A stretch of 64,000 nt of DNA from NCBI GenBank assembly GCA_018806985.1, contig JADANN010000398.1:949501-1013500 (forward strand). The letters run 5' to 3'. Shown here in pieces: positions 43,391 to 53,417 of the stretch (its first letter is position 1; each line of letters opens with the position of its first letter). The notes beneath the pieces are model-generated. The model worked only from the letters and a program-made list of their open reading frames with translations, searched no databases and was not told the DNA's origin. Position numbers and translations under genes: made by a program. The stretch is from Angiostrongylus vasorum (lineage: Eukaryota; Nematoda; Chromadorea; Rhabditida; Metastrongylidae).

Positions 43391-44500
43391 CTCAGAAAAT
43401 TCCTCGCGCAATCGTCGTCCATGGTGATGGTCTCCTTCGAGGATGGTGACGTGCGCGAAGCTGATTCCATAATTCTGAAATCGTTGCCATCAGCGAATGT
43501 AGACGGTTGACGTTATCCACGAATACGATCGACCATAGTTTGGATGATCTTCCAAGAGGACGCTTGCATGTCTTGGAATCCACCACTTTTTTCGTCCATC
43601 TATCACCTGTTCCTACTATGTGACAGGCCCGTCTGTGTTTCGGTATTGCTCTATATTCTCCCGAATCCCGAAGATGGGATAGGTTTCGATGATTTGAGCT
43701 ACGCATTCAGGCCATACGTTGTGAGTGTCGATTTAATTTCCGAAAAGATCGTTTAAGTGCTCTGTGGGTGGTGCGCAAATTTCTTGGCGTGGTTGAAGTA
43801 CCAGCTCATCTCTCTGCTTCATAACAAAGCGCTGGGAGGACTACCGAATTGAAAAGGTAAGCGCGAAGGCTTGGGTCCGTTAGCTGGTCGGTGGCTTCTT
43901 TGAGTGGTCTGGATTTAACCAGTGTTGCTCTCCTTATTCCGTCTAATTCCTAATTGATGTTGTTCTTCATGTTCATTGAACGTGGTTTCTGTAGTCAGGG
44001 AAGCATCCGGTTCGAGTTGGTCACCTTCGCGCCATGTGTTTTTCATGAATTGGTTGTTCGTCCTGTTTCTGAACAGTATAATCTTTCTTCCCGCTTCGTT
44101 ATGTTCATTGAGCATCGTCTCTCGTTCTAATATACTCCTCGAAGATGTAATCTGCGAAGCGAAGATTTCAAAGGAAATTTCGAGCAATACGAATGCCCTT
44201 CTCGTCGCCATTGAGTGCTTGCGTTATCCACTGCAGTACGGCAGTAAACAGCTATCGCGATGTTGTATCGCCTTGTCGAACCCTTTTTTATATGGGTATG
44301 GTGAGAAGTCGATGGAAGAGCTGTGTTTTCATAAGGCAATTCCGATAACAATCAGACATAGTTCTTATGTAGGACGGGTCCACTCCTTGTTCGACGAGCG
44401 CTAATAGGATTCAATTCGTTTCGACACTGTCAAACGCTTCCTGGTAGTCGAAAAAGTTCAAGACAAGTGGAAGGCGGTACTACTGACCTACTTCTGCAGA
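43391..44500 (-). mobile_element. RTE-type LINE relic, second lineage
   Basis: Minus strand, 3' half of a reverse transcriptase reading frame. NLRFADYIF stands at the FADD position, FMKN-W-EG-Q follows, and the C-terminal segment is near 43400-43700. Sequence and spacing differ from the copy at 36-37 kb, pointing to another RTE subfamily. Heavily frameshifted. Confidence 0.65.
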
Positions 44501-46250
44501 ATAGAGCTATAAGAACAGTAGAACTTCTATAGAAAAAAAAGATTAGCATAAAACCTTTTTCGTTATCAATTCCATGTCATGGCTAGATGTAGTGTTAGTC
44601 CGAGGGCTGGTTTTTTTCAGGTTGGCTCGTGTTTGAAGTATTTCCAGTAATTTTTTTCTGCCTATACCTATGTAAATCTTTATGAATAGGCTTCTACAGC
44701 TGGTGTTTTTTTATCAGTTGTATTGAGTGAGTTGCAGTAGGATTCTTTCGACATCAAGAGCATCTTAGAAACCAATGACATCACAGGATAGCAGAACATG
44801 CTTTGAACTATGGCTCTAAACGTACGAATAATTTTCCTTTTCAAATAACTTACGTGGAAAAAAAAAGGAAGAAGTATGTTTTATACACCCCAAAAAAATG
44901 AAGAGTCTATTATTGTGGAATGGGAGAAGTTATATCTTGGTAGCAAAGATCTCGAGATTCTAAGGTTTTTATTTCATTTACTGAACTTCGATAGCGATTG
45001 GCGTAGTAGTAGTGATTTCGTTCATTACACGGGTAGTTTGAAGCCGCACCGCAGCCTTCAAGTCTCTCCTTCCCTGAAGGTGGGGAAATTGGTGCCAGAC
45101 TTGTCTAAGACGAGTTACTTCCTCTAATTCACGTGGGAACGCCCTAGCACGGCTATTTCGGGATACCAGGGAGAATCGGCTCGACCATCATTCGGTGACA
45201 TTCGTGGCGAATGCGAAAAAATCCTTCAGCAAGAAGCCGAAGCCACGTGCAGAAAAATCCGAAGGCCTTCGTGGATAGTGGATGCGAAAAAACGAATCGA
45301 ATGCATGAAGTACTGAGACCCGCACAGCGTGAACTTCACTGCAAGCTGAAATATCTTTAAAACTAGGGAACATGAGCGGGTGCCAACGCGCTATAATCAG
45401 TTCGTTTGTCAAGCCTGTTATTGTGAAAATATCGGGCTAACTCTGGATCTTAAAATGAAATGCAGTGTGAATCTAAAGGCGAAAAACTTTATCTGATCAG
45501 ATACAGAGGTTAAAAGAGCGAGATTTGCACTGGTTCTCGAGAAAATTGATTATGTTCATGTTCATGTCTAATCTTTTTCACATCAGTTTACTTTGACACA
45601 TGTTTCAGAGCGGTGACTTTGAGGTATCTGAAAATACCGTTAGTTCGCAGGACAAGCGAAAGAAATGTTCTCAAGACGGACGTAAGACGATATGTCGGTT
45701 AGAGCTTACTGTACTGTTGCTTTCCTTTCTTTTTGCGTTGAGCATATTTAGGGAATATTTCTAAATTTCTTGTTTAACGCTGAGCGAACCCTTGAACGCA
45801 CATGGATTCATAGGATTACCTCCCTGTCTGTGCTACATAGAATTAAGGGTCAACCCCATCGCATGTACTTCAGTTCTACTTCCTAATAGCTCAACAAGTT
45901 ATCTGTAAATTCCATGTTATTTAAAAAAATGGTTAGGGAATAGCCCACAAAAGTCTAAATTCTACTACTTTTCCACAAGCAAATGAGGCTGTCTAGTCAA
46001 CCTTGGTGCACGACAAGGACAACTGCAAAATTTACTGCTGTCCTGTTGAGTCGTTTGCAGATTGACCGGGCTTCTGATGACACATATTACGATGCCGTTT
46101 TTTTTGCGTTCTAGGGTACTATTGGTGAACAGATTACTGTCAAAAGTGTTTTCTGTGAACGAGCATCATTTTCTTTGTATCTCAAGAAATATATGCATTC
46201 TACGCAAACCAGTCGTAGAGGCAAATTTCATCCCAATATCTTTTTTTTTC
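44501..46250. other. Long non-coding stretch upstream of the first firm HPF1 exon
   Basis: Contains a possible SINE B scrap (about 45040-45115) and a candidate HPF1 5' exon near 45610-45683. Nothing else was recognised. Confidence 0.4.
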
Positions 46251-46361
46251 TCCTAGCTGTTTACCGCCTCATCGTGTGATGGGAGTGAGTTTGGAAGGAC
46301 AAGACTGCGGTATATAGAATGCGTTGTTTCTCCAACAGGTTCCTCCGAACTGGGAAGGGCT
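46251..46361 (+). repeat. Family A repeat, diverged 5' fragment overlapping an HPF1 exon
   Basis: CTGTTTACCGCCTCATCGTG and GACTGCGGTATATAGAATGCG align with the first ~80 bases of family A. The next 23 bases (from CAGGTTCCTCC) still match about 17 of 23 positions and run into HPF1 exon 46339-46471. Confidence 0.5.
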
Positions 46362-49300
46362 TAAAAAATTAAAAGTAGAGAGAGGTCGAGACTTTCCGGA
46401 TGCCTTTAATTTTTTGTACTTTTATGTACGAAGGTTCTTTTTGAAAGACAAAGTATTGTGTTACTTTAGAGGTAACGCTGTCCAGGAATGCCTTGTTGAC
46501 GGAGTGCCGAAGTGTCTAACGGATTTTTATGTACATGCTCAAAATATTTGTCGTTCTGACCCATGTGGTAGGTTTGAGTTACCTTAGGTGTTAGAAATGA
46601 AGTTTATTTGCTTATGTGAGAAATTTAGTAGTCAGGTTGAAATGAAGGCTTGGTTCCGTTTAATACTCACACTGCCATTCGCATTGATCTCAATGCATGA
46701 ACGGACGTGGCGTATTGGTTCCAATGCATACTTTCCCGCTGCTTTTTCTACGTCGGAGAGATTTTGGCCCTTGCTATTTATATTCACTCGCTAGTTTATA
46801 CAAGACTGATCGTGCACATAATGCCCGCACCATAAATGCCAGCGCTTTGTAACTGTTTTTTGATAAGGTCAATATGTGGTTGGTTGTTGAACAACACGTT
46901 CCGTCCATCGTACATTGCACTGAAAAAAATGGATATGAGCGAGCAGTCTTCAAAGATCGACCCTCATTACTTGGGACATATGAGGATTAGATCTTTTTCC
47001 TTAGTTACATGGATACTTAGATAGTCTCTTTCCACTGGTTTTGCGGGCCCCAGCATAATTTCCATTGTTTTGGAGTTTTGCTGGTTTAGCCATTGTGGTT
47101 CCCTGGAGGCCGAGCTCAGCCTAGCCAAAGTCCGCCCCCAGGTCCTCACGACCATAGGCAGTCGCCGCCTTTGTGAATCAGAGGGAGGTTTGCCACCATG
47201 CGACTAGTTTGGTACCAGGACGGTGGTGGATCCTGGTATTGATTTGCTCTTAGCTGGGCTTCCTGGTGGAAATGCAAGACTCCTTCTTAGCTTGGGAGAC
47301 CTTACTGTCACCTTCGTCTTCATCTTCCGATTAACACTTTTGAGATTTCGACTGGGACTACTGAGGTTCCTCAGTTTCTTCGCTATGTCAGGGTGTTTTT
47401 GTTCACGCTTAATGAACAGGCAACCGAAACTGGAGTTTGGAGCTTAGTTCGTATTTAGCCATCACTTATACCTATGAAATTCAGCTTTGACCACAAGCTC
47501 ACTTTTTTTTCTAAGTTTCTAATTGCTGTGATCAATCATAGTTACCGTGTGGAATCAACAGATGTAAAGAGAAACATAAAACCAAAATACACCTAAAAGA
47601 TCGAACAAAACCTTACCAAAAGGGACCACAATATGGTTCAATGGTGGACGAGCTTCTTAATCATACACAAGAGTTCGATGTGTGCCAGAAATATGGAGTT
47701 ATAAGTAGAAAAACCCAAAAGATATGGAGAACATAAAAAGCGATAAAAGTGATGGGTACAACACAAGAAGTTGTGCGGGTTTTTTATACTTTATTTTCAT
47801 CATTTTTTGACGAGTTGAGCAAAGCGCAACGTATGCATTGAGTTCAGTGCGTGCTGACGCACATCGGAAGTTAGACGTACTTGTCAAAGAAAATTACCTT
47901 TGTTCGCGTACGTGTTAGCACTGTTCGGCGTGAACTGATATAAATTCTTCTCATCCGCTGCTTTTGCGATTTTCCCAAGCTTTTATAAACGGTTTTTTGG
48001 TGTCCTACATGTTTTGATTCAATGTCTTATCCAGCACAGATGTTGCATTAATTGTCGTCACACTAAAGATATTCTCTACAATTATGTGGAAAATTGTCCG
48101 CCTTTACCGACCCCTAAGAGGTGCACCATTCATTGACTTCATCAAACACCGTTGGTGATGATTGAATGTATACATGGTTTATACAATGACTCGCGATGGC
48201 ATACTGATGTATCAAGTCAGTGGTATTATGCTCTCAGACAAGTCGGCTACAGGTTTACCGACTTCTAAGCGATAGAAGGCTTAGTGAACCCTGGGAGCGG
48301 GGGACAAGCCGATGAACAGCTCATGAACAACATTTATTGCAGGGCACCTGAAACAATTGCCCTAGGCTCGCTTATATTATTAGTGTTATATCAAGGACGA
48401 GTTTCTCACAACTTTTTAATTCAAGCCAGTGACCTTTCTGCTAGTAAGTAGAGCATATTGCTAGCGGGAGCATGACAGATTAGGTGTTAGTAAGACTTTG
48501 TTTCAATAGAGTAGCACAGGAACAATTGCTAATGGTGGTGTCGTGTATAGAGAGAATTGACTAGGAAAGTGACGACGCGAATTGAATCCACGATACTCGG
48601 GGGTATAAAACTACGTGACCCACGAAGTGCTTGTCACTGGAATCGGGCGTCAGACTTATTAAGGGGATTTATTTGTTCATGAGATAAGATTATTAAGGGA
48701 TCTATTCTACCCTGAGACACAACCTCCGTCTAAGCAAGTTGCTTATAGACGCATTGTTTTATTGCAAAAAAATTCGCACTAGGTTACAGATGACTCTGTA
48801 TTCAATGTAATGAGATGCATGGATATCTCAGGAAAAATTTTTTTACTTGGACCTTATATAGTAAAGTTAGGTTTTATTTGTTAGCACCATTAAGATGTTC
48901 ACTGATGCCTCCTGTCGTGTAGGCTTTACTTTATCAGTCAGCCTCTTGTAATGCTGATTTAACGGCTTGCTTAATTTGTAAGAGAGATAGCCGATCGTTT
49001 TGGGTCTGCTAACCTCTGAACATTCCTCAGTGAAACTAATATCTCATTTCACTCTCATTTGCTCTGAGGAAGAGAAAACGTCCAAACAGCTGAGTAAATG
49101 TTGGTAACAAACTCGTGTTAGCTTATCAGTGAAGGGAGGTCCCTAACCCTACAAACTTAAAAAAAACCAAAAGACCTAAACTCTAATATCCCTGTTTAAT
49201 GTCACTCAGTATAATTTATGTCAATAACTCCATACCCCAGAAACTGCTACTGTGAATTACTTTCCTATCGTGAAAATTTTAGGCTTTATGTGCGTAGTTT

Positions 49301-52300
49301 TATGACAGGTGACTTTGTCATGCTTCCATTCATTAAAAAGTGACTTGAAAAGTTTTCATGCTTATGGGATTTTATGCTGAGCCAAAAATATGTGTGTTAT
49401 TACAGCAGCGTTCGAAGAACTCGCGTCGGCTCGTCTTGTTGGGTTGTTCGACTTCCTCTGTGGAGATTTCTCTGGCCTGTCAGAAGAACAGCGATCTCTC
49501 CACTGTCGCCATTCGACCGACTTGCCAGAGATGCAAACAGTTCTGTTGTGTCAGACTGGTAGATACTGCTTGTGGAGGGATATTCCAAATGGAGAAGAAT
49601 GTTTCATTCTCTATGTGCCAAATGACAGCAGATTTCCGAAAATCGAGGTCCGTCTCTTTTTAAGTCCTTGTTCGTTTTCGCTCATAAAGATTCCATCTCT
49701 TCTCCATGCATCATTGGTTTAGCTTGTGGGAAATCGTATGGAACATGCTATTCTGCACTTGGGTGAAAAAGTGAAGAAGCCCGTTGAAAAATTTCTTCCG
49801 ACTCCTATCAACGACGTCAGGAAACAAATGAAAACGGTGTGTGCTGAACGCAACAAGAGAAAGGTGTGTTTGAGTTTCATGACAGTACGGGGCTTTCATG
49901 GCAGCTTTTCTTACTTTAATTTTTCAAGGGTCGCTGTTTTGAGTAAGCTGGGATTCCTGTGCAAGTTATGCACCCCCTTAATTGTATTTTTTTTTACATC
50001 GATGTGGAATTATGAGTTTGAAATGAACAATCCAATCGTCTTTTGTATTTGATCAACTACTACTTAATTCGAAGCCACGTTAAAGTCTGTTTTCAAGAAA
50101 TGTATTGAGTTTTACACAGCATTAGTTGCTTACGTTTACTTTATGTTATGACCTGCACTACAATCTACAACAAATATCAAGTTTTTGGCGTAGATTTCTT
50201 TCCCGAAAAAAGGTTCTAGTTACATCGCAAAGTAGTTTTTACGGCGGTGACGATAACTATGTTGCAATTATACCTGCAAAAGTTCCTTCCATTATTTACC
50301 ATCTTATCGTAACGAAAAGATGTCCTTAAGTGTTGAGCTAGAATTATTATTCAAGTAAACAAAGACGTATATGTACTTTCCCCATCGACTATATTCTTTA
50401 TGGTGTGTGCTCTTCTCACCAACAAGAGTCTCGGTGCGAAAGAAGCTTCCGAGAAACAGTTGTTAGTAAACTTTCGGTTCCACTCTTCATTGAAAGTGAA
50501 CATGGTTTATCAATATTCTGGTATATTGATAAATTTGTAAGAGGTTGCTGCGAGTCCTTATTATGGCTGTCCTCTTAGGATGTCGGTCTTCATCGTTGTC
50601 GTATCGAGTCGAACCGAGTGGAGTACTGCACGAATAAATTAGCGTTATCCAGCAGTCTTTCTATACAGGATTGTAACCGCCATGAAGTGATCTAACCTCA
50701 CTCGGCAGTTCCGCTATATACAGGACGATACTTCATCGACTGCCAACCGGATTTCTTTATGTCCGTGGTGAGAGTCCCTCTTGTAGTAAGTATTAATTGT
50801 CATATAACAAAGCAAACTTTCGGCTCCGACTTTCACAGAATCTCGGCATAAATAATCAGTGTTCTGGTTTCTTGATAAGCCTGTGTGAGGTTGTAGCAAA
50901 TCCTAGTCATGGCTAACATTTCGGTTGTTTCATCTTCTTTACAGCCAAGATTCCAGTCAAGTATCCATATTGGTTGCTATTTGTCATCTTCGCATGGAGT
51001 CGGGTCAAGTAGAGAGCAGCATCGCACCAATGAAGCAGCGTCCATGCATTGCAACATTTCTTTACGACTTCAGGCCTTTCTAGTTTTGAAGAAGGGTGAA
51101 GTACTTTTCAAAATAAACACATTTTAGGAACATGAGTAAAAAATATTCTTGAATCACTATTCCTTTCGTTGAAAATTCTGTTACTAGGATGTAGAGTAAT
51201 TGTTTTGTTGCAAGTTTTTGAGATGAATTACTTACATTTCTTCGTGTAATTATGTTTAATTCCTCGATGTCATGGTGTAAACGGCATTTGACCTGCAGGC
51301 TTTCGCGGTTTTGTTGATGTCTACTACTTGCCTATCATAAAATTTCATATTATGTGTGAACAATTTTTAGAATCCGTGCAACATCTTCATTCCTGTTGTT
51401 TTGCACTTGTTGTTAATATTTTGACAGTTTTAGTTAGGAGAAGCTCCAAATGGTGTCGGACTATGGGTGCAAGTTCTCGGCGATGTTGGATATCGTCCTA
51501 TATCTGAAAACCCAAGTGAGTTTTTTGCTATTATAGTGTATAGTATATTATTATACTATATTATTAGGGTGCGTGTAGCGCAGTGGCCCGGGACGCCCTA
51601 CAACACACATGGGATTGATCCCTGTGCGCCAGACTCACCACGCCTTCCATCCCTCCGGGGTCGGCAAATTGGTACCAGACTTGTCTGAGAGGATAGCAGT
51701 ACTGACTCGATTCATCAGTAGGCCATGGCGAGTCGTTGTAAAGGCCAGATATGCATTCAATCACCTTCAACGATGCTTAATGTAGTCGAATGCATGGCGC
51801 ATCCCTAACGGGATTGATCAACGCCGAGAGCTTTATTCTTTTATACTTTCATTATATTATTAGCATAGCATGTTAATTATAACACACTGTAATGAGGTGC
51901 TGTGAGACAACTGGTTCGGTCATGGAATCCAGATGAACTGAGTCGTTTATTCCTCCGAAATCTGTGAAATGATATCGAATCTTTTGTAAACAAGATAGCA
52001 CTGTCATTCACTGGGTTACATTCAACGAGTAGATGTGCGAGAGGAGTTTCCGTTGGTTTCGTGCGTAGCATTATAACTGAACACTATTTCAAAACAGGAC
52101 CTCCGTGAGAACAAGCAGCACCTTTAAATCATTTCGAATTGTTGGGGAAATTCCTCTGTGAACGAATTGCCTTCAGTGAAGATTAAAAAAATGCTGGAGC
52201 AAATCTGCAGTGCTGATGAAGATTCGAAGCGTCAATCAGCAATGAAATGGCTTATGGAGATCGTTGCTTATGTGCAGGTATGCGTATTCTTCTAATCGTT

Positions 52301-52879
52301 TTGTGACTATTTAGTGATAAAAGATAAAATTGATAATAAAGCTGTCGGCGTTGTTAAGCGTCATGCATTCGAATTCATTAAGCATCGTTGGAGGTGATTG
52401 AATGCATATCTGGCCTTTGCAATGACTCGCTTTGGCCCACCGATGTATGTAGCCGGTGCGGCTGTCCTCCCAGACAAGTCTGGTACCAATTTGCCGACCC
52501 CGGAGGGGTGGAAGGCTTGGTGGGCCAGGGGCACAGAGATCATTTGGTGGTAGTGTTTTGAATACTTTGTCGCAGTCTTCCTTATTTAAATTAGCGTATC
52601 TGTATTGATTATTAAGAAAGTGATCACTCATTAACGGTAATGCCGGATACAGGTGCAATATCACGGTTTTAGATGGCGAATGACGAATGTGATTTTGGAA
52701 TGGGATTGGAGTTAGGTTACTGGTTATTTCTGGCAAACCACGAATCACTCGATAAGCTGGCGTATCGTATTCTGTCTACCGCTTATACTTTGCTGAAGCG
52801 TGACGAGTACAAGAAGATTCTCGATTTACAAATGTCGCCCGGAATGAGAAGAAGAAAAGAACTTAAAGCTAAAAGATGA
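46339..52879 (+). CDS. HPF1: HPF1, histone PARylation factor 1 (5' end incomplete)
   Basis: Completes the PARP1/PARP2 active site and switches ADP-ribosylation to serine during DNA-damage signalling. Exons 46339-46471, 49406-49647, 49723-49863, 51434-51515, 52177-52277 and 52673-52879 keep phase and give 301 residues (human 346); the N-terminal exons are unsettled. Matches in order: FPDAFNFLYFY (human PEDFYHFWKF), ARLVGLFDFL, PEMQTVLL, GDVGYRPIS with the Tyr-Arg pair that contacts PARP1, and ANDECDFGMGLELG with the catalytic Glu after Asp. The last exon ends LLKRDEYKKIL. Both functional sites are intact, so the protein should work. Introns are long (up to 2.9 kb) and hold family A and two SINE B copies. 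The first exon listed is less certain than the rest. Confidence 0.87.
47002..47303 (-). repeat. Family A repeat, truncated
   Basis: Minus-strand copy in an HPF1 intron. It shows the internal hairpin perfectly (47213-47238: TACCAGGA, 10-base loop, TCCTGGTA) and stops before the terminal hairpin end. Confidence 0.8.
48105..48375 (-). repeat. SINE B, old copy
   Basis: Diverged along its whole length. ATTCATTGACTTCATCAAACACC, GTGATGATTGAATGTATA and CTCTCAGACAAGTCGG match the family. Confidence 0.6.
49061..49110 (+). ncRNA. Decayed hammerhead-like motif with shared tail
   Basis: Contains CTCTGAGGAAGAG (first core block intact, N7 = G), but the second core block reads CAA instead of GAA and stem II is weakened. 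The downstream tail, ACTCGTGTTAGCTTATCA (up to about 49130), is the same as after the 10.1 kb motif. Confidence 0.4.
50468..50925 (+). repeat. Direct repeat of ~110 bases around a hammerhead-family flank
   Basis: Copies at 50468-50574 and 50814-50923 share AAACTTTCGG.TCC.ACT, ATTCTGGT and the TTGATAA.....GTAAGAGGTTG block. Between them, 50580-50760 resembles the element flank at 9640-9760 (GAGTCGAACC, TGGAGTACTGC, CTCACTCGGCAG). Two direct copies around a body recall the pseudo-LTR layout of Penelope-like elements. Confidence 0.45.
51568..51852 (+). repeat. SINE B copy with perfect 11 bp target-site duplication
   Basis: Flanked by TATATTATTAG at 51557-51567 and again at 51853-51863. It therefore defines the full element: the tRNA-like head (GTGTAGCGCAGTGGCCCGGG, B-box-like GGGATTGATCC), body, and 3' end GCCGAGAGCTTTATTC with a T-rich tail. 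Inserted in an HPF1 intron. Confidence 0.9.
52325..52550 (-). repeat. SINE B, head-less copy
   Basis: Minus-strand 3' two thirds of SINE B in the last HPF1 intron (52278-52672). The family body is well kept (TCCTCCCAGACAAGTCTGG), but the tRNA-like head is missing. Confidence 0.75.
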
Positions 52880-53417
52880 TTAGTTTCACTACACTGTTCC
52901 TCTATTCGAAATGTGTAATAACTTCCTTCTTTAGCGTCCTCACCTTCTGAACTTCGTACTCTTAACATTGCGGTTTCTTTTTTTTAGATCTCATTTTTGT
53001 AAACTTTTAAGTGTAAGCTGTAAACTTGAACTTTTAAAACTAGACTTTTTGTGAACACTATGGTGCCTGTTAATCAGTCAGTGGTTGTCATACTGCTCGC
53101 TGATTGATCAGTTTTTGGATGCCTCTTCAATAAAACAGTTGGTTTACAGCATCCATATTTACTTCCATGGCTTGGTAAAGTTACCTTGATATCCTAGCAA
53201 GCAATGCAGAGGAACTGTAATTTATCTACTTACGCTTTTTGGTTGTGATAGATGTCTCCTAGTCATAGGTCCTCTTTGTTGAAGGTATCTGTTTTGATGT
53301 TACCTGTGTTGATGGTCCAGAAGTTCTGGTTTCCTAGGAGCTTTTGAATTTTGGTATTCCGGTTTTTGAGTCTGAATAGGACTTTGACTTCAGTTTAGCT
53401 ATAGTGAACCTGAGGAA
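52880..53417. other. HPF1 3' region and INTS11 upstream region
   Basis: AATAAA at 53129-53134 is the likely HPF1 poly(A) signal. TTGACTTCAG at about 53383-53392 is a candidate trans-splice acceptor for INTS11, about 25 bases before its ATG. With only 0.54 kb between stop and start on one strand, an operon is possible but not shown. Confidence 0.45.

Noticed and set aside
44876..45127. Plus-strand frame as a small gene
   Set aside because: No splice or family support, and its end overlaps a SINE B scrap.
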